57,571 nt of DNA, taken from contig CAJUNE010000003.1 in assembly GCA_910587745.1 (NCBI GenBank), positions 1 to 57,571 of the forward strand, in the 5' to 3' direction. Positions 1-8,355 of this stretch are shown one piece after another. The notes beneath the pieces were generated by a model, which worked only from the letters and a program-made list of their open reading frames with translations, was not told the DNA's origin and searched no databases. The position numbers were made by a program, and so were the translations under genes. The stretch comes from an uncultured Bacilli bacterium. GTDB taxonomy: Bacteria; Bacillota_I; Bacilli_A; RF39; UBA660. Numbering within the stretch: the stretch's first letter is position 1; each line of letters begins with the position of its first letter.

Positions 1-1502
1 TTTTCATTTCTTATTAAATTTATATCTTTATCAGGAATATCTCTTGGTTTAATAACATTAAGTGGAAAGAAAGTTGCCCTTCCTAAATGATTAGTTTTTA
101 AATAATCAATGCATTCTCTAGTAGCCGCCTCATCTTCTGTAACTAAAAAATTAGCCGAAGACCCTAGTGCTGTTTCTATAGCAGTTGCATACATATTTTC
201 CATTTCTAATAAATTACCTATGGTATTATGTACACCTTCTAACCGCATATTATTTAAAACACTTCTAACCGCATTAGGCATTTTGGAATTATTTTTAATA
301 TTATCTTCTAATATTTCAATTTTATTTTCTAAAACTAAAATTTCTTTAGCATGTTCATTTATATTATTAAGCAAATTATTTTTTTTCACTTTTTCTGTAA
401 TCAAATCATTATCAATTTTATCTTTAGCAATCGATAATTCTTTAATATCATTAATTACTCCTTCAAGTTTAGCTTGTTCTGTTGTAATATCTTTTTTTAT
501 TGCTAGTTGTTCTTCTTTAAGTTTTATTGAGATTTCTTCTAATTTTTCACTTCCAGTATCGTACTTTTTACGTTCCATAGTAACTAACTTCTCAGCTTCC
601 AAACTAGCAAGATTTTCTGTTAATTTTAAATATTCGCTATTCTTAGAACTTATAGTTTCATCTAATTTTATGTTTTCTAATTTTAGTTTTTCTAATTTCG
701 TATTATCTTCGGTATTTTTAGAAGTCATACCCGCAAGTTCTTTTTGTAAAGCCTCAGCTTCTGCTTTTATTCTTTTATAATCAATATTTATTTTAGAGAT
801 ATCACTTGCTATTAAAGCAATTTCAATATTTTTAAGTTCATCTTTCAACGCTAAAAATTTCTTAGCTACTTCACTCTGTTTTTTTAAAGGATTAACACTT
901 TTTTCAAGTTCTTCTATTACTAGTTTAACCCTTGCAATATTTTCTTTAGTTTTTTCTAATTTTTTTAAGCTAACTTCTTTTCTTTTCTTATATTTCAAAA
1001 CTCCTGCAGCATCTTCAAAAATAGTTCTTCTCATCTCTGGCTTACTATTTATTATATCAGAAACACTGCCTTGAGAAATAATATTAAAAGAATCATTACC
1101 CGCGCCTGTATCTAAAAAAAGATCTGTAACATCTTTAAGTCTAACTTTACTATTATTAACAAAGTATTCATTTTCACCTGTATTATAAATAACTCTTTTT
1201 ACTTCAATTTCATTAAATTCACTATTTAAATAATGATCGCTATTATCGAATACTAAAGATACATATGCTCTTGTATGAGCTGGTCTTGATTTAGAACCTG
1301 AAAATATAACATCACTCATCGTATCACTGCCACGAAGAGATTTAACCGATTGTTCGCCTAAAACCCAACGTACAGCATCAACAATATTACTTTTACCACT
1401 ACCATTAGGCCCTACTACTGCCGTAATTCCATTTTTTATTTCCAAATCTATTTTATCCGCAAATGATTTAAAACCAAATGCTCGAATATTCTTCAAATGC
1501 AT
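1..1502 (-). CDS. smc: Chromosome segregation protein SMC, N-terminal part (cut by window edge)
   Basis: The frame is open from the ATG at 1502 to the left edge, giving about 500 residues. It starts MHLKNIRAFGFKSFADK and has the ABC-type Walker A motif GPNGSGKS at residues 31-38, followed by WVLGEQ, as in bacterial SMC. A long coiled-coil region follows, and the last codons read GRATFFPLN, the start of the SMC hinge. SMC dimers with ScpAB organise and separate chromosomes. The second coiled-coil arm and the C-terminal ATPase half lie outside the window. An AAGGAAG ribosome binding site precedes the start, which lies 12 bases after the rnc stop, so rnc-smc is one transcript, as in many Firmicutes. 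Confidence 0.95.
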   Translation of the reverse strand, partial: MHLKNIRAFGFKSFADKIDLEIKNGITAVVGPNGSGKSNIVDAVRWVLGEQSVKSLRGSDTMSDVIFSGSKSRPAHTRAYVSLVFDNSDHYLNSEFNEIEVKRVIYNTGENEYFVNNSKVRLKDVTDLFLDTGAGNDSFNIISQGSVSDIINSKPEMRRTIFEDAAGVLKYKKRKEVSLKKLEKTKENIARVKLVIEELEKSVNPLKKQSEVAKKFLALKDELKNIEIALIASDISKINIDYKRIKAEAEALQKELAGMTSKNTEDNTKLEKLKLENIKLDETISSKNSEYLKLTENLASLEAEKLVTMERKKYDTGSEKLEEISIKLKEEQLAIKKDITTEQAKLEGVINDIKELSIAKDKIDNDLITEKVKKNNLLNNINEHAKEILVLENKIEILEDNIKNNSKMPNAVRSVLNNMRLEGVHNTIGNLLEMENMYATAIETALGSSANFLVTEDEAATRECIDYLKTNHLGRATFFPLNVIKPRDIPDKDINLIRNE

Positions 1503-1514
1503 AATTATCTTCCT

Positions 1515-2171
1515 TTACTTAACACTTTTATTTAATGCATCGCGAGCAGCTTCTTGTTCTGCTTCTTTCTTGCTTTTTCCTATTCCTTTTCCATATACAA
1601 TGCCATCAATAACAACTTCAAAAGCAAAAGTTTTATCATGACTAGGCCCATCTTCACTAACTAAAATATATTCTAAACTTTTTTTATCAGTTTGAACCAT
1701 TTCTTGCAATCTAGATTTATAATCGCCTAAAAATATATGATGTTTTTTCACATACGGTTCTAAAATTTCTAAAGCATAACTACGAGCAACAGCAAAACCT
1801 TTATCTAAATATATCGCACCTAAAACACTTTCAAAGCAATCTGCAATAATAGTATCATTAACGTTTTTAATTTGACCATTACCGACTTTTATATATTTAT
1901 CAATACCCACATCTTTCGAATATTGCGCTAAAGCTTCTTCACACACAAAACTAGCTCTAATTTTTGACAATTCACCTTCTTGAGCACTACTAGAATTATA
2001 AAAATATTCACTAGTTATAAGTTGTAATACAGCATCTCCCAAAAATTCTAAACGTTCATAATTACCTCCACCATGTTCATTAGAATAACTACTATGAGTC
2101 AAAGCTAAATCTAATAGTTCTGTCTTTTCTATTTTAATATTATAAGGTTCTAAAAAGTTCATATATCTCAC
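1515..2171 (-). CDS. rnc: Ribonuclease III
   Basis: Double-strand-specific endoribonuclease that processes rRNA precursors and structured mRNAs. The signature ERLEFLGDAVL begins at residue 39 with catalytic Asp46; a second metal-binding pair lies at Asp111 and Glu114 (ADCFESVLGAIYLDKG). A double-stranded RNA binding domain occupies roughly residues 150-217, ending in GKSKKEAEQEAARDAL. The length of 218 residues is slightly below the B. subtilis protein. The listed start is GTG; an ATG three codons in (2162) is also possible and neither has a strong ribosome binding site. It lies directly upstream of smc. Confidence 0.96.
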   Translation of the reverse strand: MRYMNFLEPYNIKIEKTELLDLALTHSSYSNEHGGGNYERLEFLGDAVLQLITSEYFYNSSSAQEGELSKIRASFVCEEALAQYSKDVGIDKYIKVGNGQIKNVNDTIIADCFESVLGAIYLDKGFAVARSYALEILEPYVKKHHIFLGDYKSRLQEMVQTDKKSLEYILVSEDGPSHDKTFAFEVVIDGIVYGKGIGKSKKEAEQEAARDALNKSVK

Positions 2172-2239
2172 TCGTTTCTTTATTCTATATAATTATAACA
2201 AAAAGGAAAAAAAAAATAAACAGCTATTGTTTATTTTAA

Positions 2240-2608
2240 TTAAATCCATCTAGATATATATATTTTTCTTGTTTGATCTTCCATAGTTTGTTTATAAATA
2301 TTAATAATCGCATCAACAATGGTACGTACAGGATCTCCATTTTTACTTTTCACTTTCATTCTAAAAATTTCTTTTTGCAAAGTTTTACGAAAAAAATAAT
2401 CATCAACATATTTTCCCATTGTCATATCTAAAATTTTAATTTTATCAATATCTTCTCCATTATTAATATCAATTTTAAAAATAAAATCACGATATATCTT
2501 TACCAACTGTAAAGATAAGTTATCATCCTCTAAAAAATCAGTATTAACAATTCTATCAAAATTAGGACAATGACTAAGAATAACTTTATTATTTTCCACT
2601 ATTACCAC
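2240..2608 (-). CDS. Conserved hypothetical protein, 122 aa
   Basis: I do not recognise this protein. It is a small soluble protein of mixed composition with no signal peptide or membrane segment; the C-terminal half (residues 65-120) is rich in Lys, Arg and Ile and looks helical. The listed start is GTG; a second in-frame GTG three codons on (2599) sits five bases after AGGGTGG and may be the real start. It lies upstream of rnc on the same strand with about 70 bases between, and is divergent from the carboxypeptidase gene. Confidence 0.6.
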   Translation of the reverse strand: MVIVENNKVILSHCPNFDRIVNTDFLEDDNLSLQLVKIYRDFIFKIDINNGEDIDKIKILDMTMGKYVDDYFFRKTLQKEIFRMKVKSKNGDPVRTIVDAIINIYKQTMEDQTRKIYISRWI

Positions 2609-2649
2609 CCTATTACTTTACAAATTAATTTTACAATGACTAATTTAAT

Positions 2650-2678
2650 TTGTCAAATATTATTTTTATGGTTATAAT
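2650..2678 (+). promoter_or_regulatory. Sigma-A type promoter of the VanY-family gene
   Basis: TTGTCA at 2650-2655 and TATAAT at 2673-2678 are separated by exactly 17 bases, just upstream of the carboxypeptidase ribosome binding site. Confidence 0.75.
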
Positions 2679-2696
2679 ATATATAAGGTGATTATT

Positions 2697-3656
2697 TTGA
2701 AAAAAACTAAATTAAAAATCAAAAAACAAGTATGGATTGCTTTAGTTCTTATTATTTTTGGTTGTATTGGTATTTATTCATTTAACAAAGTACGTGCTAA
2801 AATAGAATATAAAAAAACAAATGAATATAAACTTTTAAATATTGGATATACAAAAGAAGATATCAAATTACTTGAAGAAAAAACAAACAAAGATAGCATC
2901 AAAAATCTTTTAAATAGTCCAAAAAATGATTTTCTATTATCTTTACTTAAAGAACAATATTATTTAAATAAAAACTTATCAAGATATATAGCTTACAATA
3001 AAGAAAATCCTAGCATCTCTCCTAAGGAAGTTATTTCTTTGATAAATGTTAACCGAGACTATGCTTATTATGATCACGATATTGAAACTGATACTTCTCT
3101 AAATGAATTAATGCTAATTAATAAATATCATAAATTAAACGAAGACTTTGAACCTAATAATTTAACAAATGTAAGTAACAAATACTATTATGGTGATAAT
3201 CATAAACTTCAAAAAATTGCTTATGAAGCTTTTATAGATATGTGGAATCAAGCTAAAAATGAAGATATATATTTAATAATGAATTCTAGTTATCGTACCT
3301 ATGAATCTCAAGTAAATGTTTATGATTCTTATAAAAATCGTAATGGCACTACCTACGCTGATTCTATCGCTGCTCGCCCAGGACATTCTGAACATCAAAC
3401 CGGTTTGTCATTAGATATTTTTAGTAAAGATAACACAACAACTTCAAATTTCAAAAACTCTCCAGCTCATATATGGCTTCAAAACAATTCTTATAGATTT
3501 GGTTTTATTGAAAGATATCAAGAAGGCAAAGAGAATATAACTGGATTTAAAGAAGAAGCCTGGCACTATCGCTACGTTGGCATTGAAGCAGCAACTTACA
3601 TTCACGACAATAACATAACATTTGATGAATATTATGCTTACTTTATTGAAAAGTAA
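2697..3656 (+). CDS. D-alanyl-D-alanine carboxypeptidase, VanY/LdcB family
   Basis: Membrane-anchored zinc peptidase that trims peptidoglycan stem peptides. Residues about 8-30 form an N-terminal membrane anchor (WIALVLIIFGCIGIYSF). The catalytic domain spans roughly residues 170-310, with the zinc motif HSEHQTGLSLD near 230-240 and the downstream EAWHYRYVG motif, both typical of the VanY/DacB peptidase family. A GTG at 2688 lies inside the ribosome binding site AAGGTG; the TTG at 2697, six bases after it, is the better start. It is a single-gene unit with its own promoter, convergent with the tRNA cluster. Confidence 0.88.
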   Translation: MKKTKLKIKKQVWIALVLIIFGCIGIYSFNKVRAKIEYKKTNEYKLLNIGYTKEDIKLLEEKTNKDSIKNLLNSPKNDFLLSLLKEQYYLNKNLSRYIAYNKENPSISPKEVISLINVNRDYAYYDHDIETDTSLNELMLINKYHKLNEDFEPNNLTNVSNKYYYGDNHKLQKIAYEAFIDMWNQAKNEDIYLIMNSSYRTYESQVNVYDSYKNRNGTTYADSIAARPGHSEHQTGLSLDIFSKDNTTTSNFKNSPAHIWLQNNSYRFGFIERYQEGKENITGFKEEAWHYRYVGIEAATYIHDNNITFDEYYAYFIEK

Positions 3657-3671
3657 GCTTTTTTATTAAAG

Positions 3672-3699
3672 AAAAAAACTCGAGTTTATTCTCGAGTTT
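3672..3699 (-). terminator. Intrinsic terminator of the tRNA cluster
   Basis: A perfect 9-bp stem, AAACTCGAG (3676-3684) and CTCGAGTTT (3691-3699), with a 6-base loop. Read on the minus strand it is followed by a run of seven T, ending tRNA-Lys-Ile-Glu transcription. It also sits after the convergent carboxypeptidase gene. Confidence 0.85.
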
Positions 3700-3711
3700 A
3701 AATACAAATTT

Positions 3712-3788
3712 TGGTGACCAGTACGGGATTCGAACCCGTGAATGCTGCCGTGAAAGGGCAGTGTGTTAAGCCGCTTCACCAACTGGCC
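3712..3788 (-). tRNA. tRNA-Glu (anticodon TTC)
   Basis: A complete cloverleaf: acceptor GGCCAGT pairs with ACTGGTC, anticodon arm CTGCC-CTTTCAC-GGCAG gives UUC, TψC loop GTTCGAATC, and CCA is encoded at the 3' end. Third gene of the Lys-Ile-Glu cluster. Confidence 0.97.
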
Positions 3789-3794
3789 ATAAAA

Positions 3795-3871
<77 letters not shown>

Positions 3872-3883
3872 GAAACAAATCAA

Positions 3884-3959
3884 TGGTGTCCCCTTAGGGA
3901 TTCGAACCCTAGACCCACTGATTAAGAGTCAGTTGCTCTACCAGCTGAGCTAAGGAGAC
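3884..3959 (-). tRNA. tRNA-Lys (anticodon CTT)
   Basis: Acceptor GTCTCCT pairs with AGGGGAC; anticodon loop CTCTTAA gives CUU; TψC loop GTTCGAATC; encoded CCA. First gene of the cluster, closest to the promoter. Confidence 0.97.
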
Positions 3960-3979
3960 ATCTCACAAATTGCTATTTA

Positions 3980-4007
3980 ATTATAACATAAAATTAATAA
4001 AAGGCAA
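3980..4007 (-). promoter_or_regulatory. Promoter of the tRNA-Lys-Ile-Glu cluster
   Basis: On the minus strand TTGCCT (4002-4007) and TATAAT (3980-3985) are 16 bases apart, about 20 bases upstream of tRNA-Lys. Confidence 0.7.
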
Positions 4008-4114
4008 TAGCAAAATTTTATTTTTTTAAAATTTTAAGTAAAAACTACATAATAATGCCAAAATCCCCTATTAAATTATATGCTTACATGTTAAAATACA
4101 TATGAGGTGTTTAA

Positions 4115-4414
4115 ATGAAAAAGTATTATAATACTCTAAATAAAGAAGAAAAATCAAAAATAAAAGAAATATATAGAAATGAATACAAAAATTCAGAACT
4201 TAAAATAAGATTACTAAGACTAGTCATATATGCTATAATTGGATATATTACATCAATAGTTTTATATTTAGATGCATTCATAGGAAAAGAAAGCAAAATA
4301 TTAAACATTACCATAGCTACTACCCTATTTATTGCTTCTACAATATTTTTAAGCGGAAGTATAATTTTAAAACAAAAAACATTAAATAAAATAGCTTTAA
4401 AAAACAAAAAATAG
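4115..4414 (+). CDS. Small membrane protein, 99 aa
   Basis: I do not recognise a family. The protein has a charged, Lys/Glu-rich amphipathic N-terminus (residues 1-32) followed by two predicted membrane helices (about 36-53 and 66-86) and a basic tail. AGGTG lies seven bases before the ATG. A terminator follows at once and spoIID comes next on the same strand, so a role in sporulation is possible but only by position. Confidence 0.7.
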   Translation: MKKYYNTLNKEEKSKIKEIYRNEYKNSELKIRLLRLVIYAIIGYITSIVLYLDAFIGKESKILNITIATTLFIASTIFLSGSIILKQKTLNKIALKNKK

Positions 4415-4434
4415 ATACCTTAGTGTCTTTTTTT
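4413..4434 (+). terminator. Intrinsic terminator
   Basis: Stem AGATAC/GTGTCT (one G-T pair) with loop CTTA, followed by a T run, right after the small membrane protein gene. Confidence 0.7.
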
Positions 4435-4481
4435 AATGATAAAAATTAATTTTTTAGCCACACTATAAATGGTGATAAAAT

Positions 4482-5825
4482 ATGTTTAATAACTATGAAA
4501 TAAAAAGATACCAAAATGAAGAAGTACTTATAATCTATTTAGATATGAATACTGAATTTGCTAAATTAAGTAAAAGTATTAAAACTACAATTAATAAAGA
4601 AGTAGATGATTATATTAAAGATAAAAAAATAAAATTTAAAGGTCAAAAAATAATTCTTATGGCCGGTTCTCTCCTAATCGGTACTCTTTTATACACAACT
4701 CCTCTTTTAAAAAATAATAACTCTCCTAGTTACACATATACAACTAGCATTACAAGTGTAAAAGAAAATATTAATATTGGTAAAGAAGATATCAAAGAAG
4801 AAATAGTAGAAACAAACAAGAATGAACAAAATGTATCAGATAAGAAAGATAATATAAGTTCTTCAAATAAACCCTCTAGTAGTAATACACCTGCAAATAA
4901 GCCTTCTGTAAGTAAGCCAAACACTACCCCACCAAAAAATCCTACGCCATCTTCTAATAATACACCTAATAAGACTGAACCCACAAAACCAACTGAACCT
5001 CCTAAAAAGGAAGAAATATCTAAACCTGTAACTTATAAAAACCCAGTTACAATAAAAAGAAGCAATGGTACAATTCTAACATTAGAACTTGAAGATTACT
5101 TAATAGGTGTCGTAAGCGCTGAAATGCCAGCCTCATTTCATAGTGAAGCCCTAAAAGCTCAAGCTATAGCAGCAAGAACCTATGCTCTTAAAACAATTGA
5201 AAGTGGCAAAACTTTAACCGACACAGTCTCAACCCAAGCCTATCAAGATAACAATCAATTAAAAAACAAATGGGGTCAAAGCTATAATACATATTATAAT
5301 AAAGTTAAAAATGCTGTTTTAGCCACCGAAGGTTTAGTTATGACTTATAATGGCTCTTTAATAAATGCTTATTACCATTCAACCAGTAATGGTTTTACAG
5401 AAGATTCTACAGCAGTATTTGGTTCTTTCCCCTACTTACAATCTGTCGCAAGTCCTGTTGATAAAAACGTTTCTAGTTATTTAAAAACTATCTCTATGAC
5501 TTATGAAAATATAAGTAATAAATTAGGAATTCCTGTAACAAGCCTATCAACTATAAAAGTAGAAAAAAATGGTTCTAATCGTGTAGATAAAATAATAATT
5601 GATAATCATGTATATGGTGGTGTTGAATTTAGAACTAAATTAGGTTTAAGAAGTACTGATTTTGAATTAAACCTTTATGAAAACAATATATCTATTACAA
5701 CTAGAGGATATGGTCACGGAGTTGGTATGAGTCAATATGGTGCTCATGAATATGCCAAAACTGGAATGACTTATCAAAATATATTAAAGCATTATTATAC
5801 AGGTATAAATATTACAAAACGTTAA
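4482..5825 (+). CDS. spoIID: Stage II sporulation protein D (SpoIID/LytB domain)
   Basis: In the SpoIID-SpoIIM-SpoIIP engulfment machine, SpoIID is the lytic transglycosylase that cleaves denuded glycan strands. The order here is a cytoplasmic N-terminal segment (1-55), one membrane helix (about 56-75), a Ser/Pro/Thr/Lys-rich linker (80-185), and the SpoIID domain (187-447). Within it are EDYLIGVVSAEMPASFH with the candidate catalytic Glu, the motif QAIAARTYAL, and the C-terminal GYGHGVGMSQYGA. The extra 55-residue cytoplasmic segment before the membrane helix is unusual, since B. subtilis SpoIID begins with its anchor. GGTGA precedes the ATG. It is convergent with gpr, overlapping by four bases. 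Confidence 0.92.
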   Translation: MFNNYEIKRYQNEEVLIIYLDMNTEFAKLSKSIKTTINKEVDDYIKDKKIKFKGQKIILMAGSLLIGTLLYTTPLLKNNNSPSYTYTTSITSVKENINIGKEDIKEEIVETNKNEQNVSDKKDNISSSNKPSSSNTPANKPSVSKPNTTPPKNPTPSSNNTPNKTEPTKPTEPPKKEEISKPVTYKNPVTIKRSNGTILTLELEDYLIGVVSAEMPASFHSEALKAQAIAARTYALKTIESGKTLTDTVSTQAYQDNNQLKNKWGQSYNTYYNKVKNAVLATEGLVMTYNGSLINAYYHSTSNGFTEDSTAVFGSFPYLQSVASPVDKNVSSYLKTISMTYENISNKLGIPVTSLSTIKVEKNGSNRVDKIIIDNHVYGGVEFRTKLGLRSTDFELNLYENNISITTRGYGHGVGMSQYGAHEYAKTGMTYQNILKHYYTGINITKR

Positions 5826-6619
5826 AAAGTTTTAAAATTATTTAATACTTCATTAATAGACTCACTTATTACTTTGCTTAAATTTTTAATAAGAATATCA
5901 ATATTATGAGAAACAACTAAAAAGTCATATCCATCTTTAAAAGAAATATGGCTTTTTTTAACATTCATAACATCTCTAATAATAGTTGAGGCAAAAGTTG
6001 CAGTAGCAACACCTACTACAAACGTTGGAACTCCAAGTGTATTTAGACTTATTTCTTCATTATAATTAGCAAGTCCACTTCCAGGAGTTATTCCCATATC
6101 AGTTACTTGAATAACAGAATTAAGATACCGAATATGGCTACATACTAAAGAGTCAACGATTATTAAAAAATCAGGTTTTAACTCTTTAACTAAAGCATTA
6201 ACTCCTTTAAAAGCTTCCATGCCACTTTCTTTAGTAGTTCCTGGAATATAAACATACACATCTCTATAATTATTTATATTTAAAAAACCGAAATAACCTG
6301 TTGCAACTATATTATTACAAACTTGAGTTCCAAGAGCATCACTAATAACATTTTTATTTCCTAAACCTACAACTAAACAAGAAGTTTTATTATTTAAATT
6401 ATATTTCTTTAAAAAATATTTAATTTCTTTCTTTAAAGCTTGTTTTAAATCATTTTTATTTGAATTAGATTCTAAATTATTAAAAATAATATCTGCAAAA
6501 GAAAAATCTTTATAACCATATTGCTCTACTTCAATATTATTTATTAAATATTTATTAATTTTTTTATATTTTTTATTTTGAATTGCCAAATCATTTCTAA
6601 GTATATAGTTTTTCTTCAT
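5822..6619 (-). CDS. gpr: Germination protease GPR
   Basis: Aspartic-type spore protease that degrades small acid-soluble spore proteins during germination. It keeps the family landmarks: RNDLA near the N-terminus, VGLGNKNVISDALGTQV, and TDMGITPGSGLANYNEEIS followed by TLGVPTFVVGVAT. The product is about 265 residues, against about 370 in B. subtilis, so the C-terminal and N-terminal regions are shortened. A longer open frame begins at 6646, but the ATG at 6619 starts the family-like MKKNYILRNDLA. It is a single gene separated from the upstream NUDIX operon by a terminator. Confidence 0.9.
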   Translation of the reverse strand: MKKNYILRNDLAIQNKKYKKINKYLINNIEVEQYGYKDFSFADIIFNNLESNSNKNDLKQALKKEIKYFLKKYNLNNKTSCLVVGLGNKNVISDALGTQVCNNIVATGYFGFLNINNYRDVYVYIPGTTKESGMEAFKGVNALVKELKPDFLIIVDSLVCSHIRYLNSVIQVTDMGITPGSGLANYNEEISLNTLGVPTFVVGVATATFASTIIRDVMNVKKSHISFKDGYDFLVVSHNIDILIKNLSKVISESINEVLNNFKTF

Positions 6620-6643
6620 AAATATCACTATTTTTAGTATAAA

Positions 6644-6670
6644 CAAAAAAAGAGAATTTATTTTCTCTTT
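6644..6670 (-). terminator. Intrinsic terminator of the cvpA-trxA-NUDIX operon
   Basis: Stem AAAGAGAA/TTCTCTTT (6649-6656 with 6663-6670) with a 6-base loop and a run of seven T on the minus strand; it overlaps the NUDIX stop codon. Confidence 0.85.
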
Positions 6671-7260
6671 ATTTCTTCTATTATATAGCCATATTTCTTC
6701 ATAGCAATTTCACCATTCCACAGAAGAAAGTCATCAATATTAAAAGTTTTGTTGATATGAGCATTTTCTTTATCTATAAATATTCCTGATATTTCATCAA
6801 TCTCATCTTTAAATAATTTTAACACTTCTTCACAATTTAATTTAACAATACCATTAACTTCTCCATCTGAAAAATTAAATTCTTTAGGCTCACTTTTAAT
6901 ATTTAAAATATAAATATGAGAGAAAGCTCGATCTTTAGTTATTTTTCCATTTTTCTCTTTATCCATTTTCCAATGATTTATTCTAACTAATTCTGCCTCT
7001 AGAAAATCTACTTTTACGCCAATTTCCTCCATAACTTCACGGCCAAAAGCCTCTTTTAAGCTTTCTCCAGCTTGAACATGGCCAGAAGCTGTTGTATAAA
7101 GTTTATTATCATCACTTCTTACTTGAAAATAAACGTTACCATCATTATCATATAACCAACAATGAATAGTATTATGCCACATTCCTTTTTCATGTACTTC
7201 ATCTCTAGGATAAGTACCTATCATTTCATGATTTTCATTATATACATCTAAATATTCCAT
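6658..7260 (-). CDS. NUDIX hydrolase
   Basis: Pyrophosphohydrolase acting on a nucleoside diphosphate linked to another group; the substrate cannot be read from the sequence. The NUDIX box runs from Gly60 to about 82 (GHVQAGESLKEAFGREVMEE), matching GX5EX7REUXEEXGU. The N-terminal DVYNENHEMIGTYPRDEVH resembles the IDI-like subgroup of NUDIX proteins (about 200 aa). The ATG shares one base with the end of trxA, so the two are translationally coupled; it is the last gene of cvpA-trxA-NUDIX. Confidence 0.9.
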   Translation of the reverse strand: MEYLDVYNENHEMIGTYPRDEVHEKGMWHNTIHCWLYDNDGNVYFQVRSDDNKLYTTASGHVQAGESLKEAFGREVMEEIGVKVDFLEAELVRINHWKMDKEKNGKITKDRAFSHIYILNIKSEPKEFNFSDGEVNGIVKLNCEEVLKLFKDEIDEISGIFIDKENAHINKTFNIDDFLLWNGEIAMKKYGYIIEEIKRK

Positions 7261-7550
7261 TATAAACCTTTTACAATAGTCTCAATTTCATCTTTACTTC
7301 TAAAACCAACTACTTTATTAACTAAATTTCCATCTTTAAAGAAACAAATTGTCGGAATACTCATTACTCCAAATTCACGTGCTAAGTCTTCATGACTATC
7401 AACATTTATTTTTAACACATTGTCATCAAGTTCTTCAAGCACTGGCCCTAACATTTTACATGGCCCACACCAATCCGCATAAAAATCAACTATCCAAACC
7501 CCATTACTTATAACTTCTTTAAAATTTTCATTTTCTAAATGTTTAACCAT
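7260..7550 (-). CDS. trxA: Thioredoxin
   Basis: Small cytosolic dithiol oxidoreductase, 96 residues. The active site WCGPCK is at residues 27-32, preceded by VDFYAD; the cis-Pro motif is SIPTICFFKDG, all canonical. It keeps cytosolic proteins and ribonucleotide reductase reduced. It lies three bases after cvpA and overlaps the NUDIX start by one base. Confidence 0.96.
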   Translation of the reverse strand: MVKHLENENFKEVISNGVWIVDFYADWCGPCKMLGPVLEELDDNVLKINVDSHEDLAREFGVMSIPTICFFKDGNLVNKVVGFRSKDEIETIVKGL

Positions 7551-7553
7551 TTT

Positions 7554-8279
7554 CTAATCCTCCTTATAACTATTTAATACACTTTGCGCTCCTGCAAAGT
7601 CTAATTTTTTATTATTAATTAATTTTTGTGTTACCTCAGGTGTTACAACTTCATATTTAAGCATTATTGTTAATATTTCTGCATTGTAAGCATCTTTATT
7701 ACTATCATTTTTATACTTATCTTGTAATTTATTAATATCTTGTATTGCTTTATAAGTATCATTAACCATATGCCCAATAATTGGTGTTTTATCAATAATA
7801 CTTCTAGCAAGAGTACTATCACTAACCATTTTACTTGTTGCATTAAATTGCAATAAAACAAATAAAACAATAAAACTAAACACTAATGCTTCCAAAAATC
7901 CTAAAACTGCTCCTATAATTTTTGAAGGTATACCAAGAATAATAGTCATTTTAAGAATAGTTTCTAAAATACCTGATACTTTAATTAAAAGTGACAGTAT
8001 ACTTGATAACACAACAAACACTAAAAGATATGCTATTGCTTCATACAATAAAATATTAAGCGTTACTAGTCCTGTCCAAGCTCCACCAAATTTCAGAAAA
8101 GGACAATAATCAAGCAACAGTTCTGCAACTGGATTTTTTAAGTAATATGCAACTACTACAACCACTACTGTTCCAATTAAAGCAACTAAACTTTTTATAG
8201 CGCCTTTTTTAAAACCTAATACCGCCCCAAGTAGTAAAAACAAAATTAAAATTGAGTCTACTATTGTCAAATTAATCAT
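7554..8279 (-). CDS. CvpA family membrane protein
   Basis: Integral membrane protein of the colicin V production (CvpA) family. It has four hydrophobic helices in about residues 5-135, starting VDSILILFLLLGAVLGFKKG, the family hallmark, and a soluble helical C-terminal tail. Function in Firmicutes is not settled. The ribosome binding site AGGAG touches the ATG at 8279 directly; an in-frame TTG at 8270, eight bases from it, is a better-spaced start (VDSIL then becomes the immediate N-terminus). First gene of the cvpA-trxA-NUDIX operon, divergent from rnhC. Confidence 0.82.
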   Translation of the reverse strand: MINLTIVDSILILFLLLGAVLGFKKGAIKSLVALIGTVVVVVVAYYLKNPVAELLLDYCPFLKFGGAWTGLVTLNILLYEAIAYLLVFVVLSSILSLLIKVSGILETILKMTIILGIPSKIIGAVLGFLEALVFSFIVLFVLLQFNATSKMVSDSTLARSIIDKTPIIGHMVNDTYKAIQDINKLQDKYKNDSNKDAYNAEILTIMLKYEVVTPEVTQKLINNKKLDFAGAQSVLNSYKED

Positions 8280-8307
8280 CTCCTACTATTATTATATACT
8301 AAAGTTT

Positions 8308-8336
8308 TTGAAAAATAAAGCAATATATGTTATTAT
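8308..8336 (+). promoter_or_regulatory. Sigma-A type promoter of rnhC
   Basis: TTGAAA (8308-8313) and TATTAT (8331-8336) are 17 bases apart. The -35 element coincides with an apparent in-frame TTG, so an upstream-extended rnhC start at 8308 would lie in untranscribed DNA. Confidence 0.75.
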
Positions 8337-8355
8337 TAATACAAGAGGTGTCAAA

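Noticed and set aside
109..780. Plus-strand ORF of 223 codons inside smc
   Set aside because: It is a shadow of the minus-strand smc coiled coil, with a composition unlike real proteins.
8308..8355. Longer N-terminus of RNase HIII starting at 8308
   Set aside because: It begins in the -35 element of the promoter; the ATG at 8356 has a good ribosome binding site and gives the normal length.
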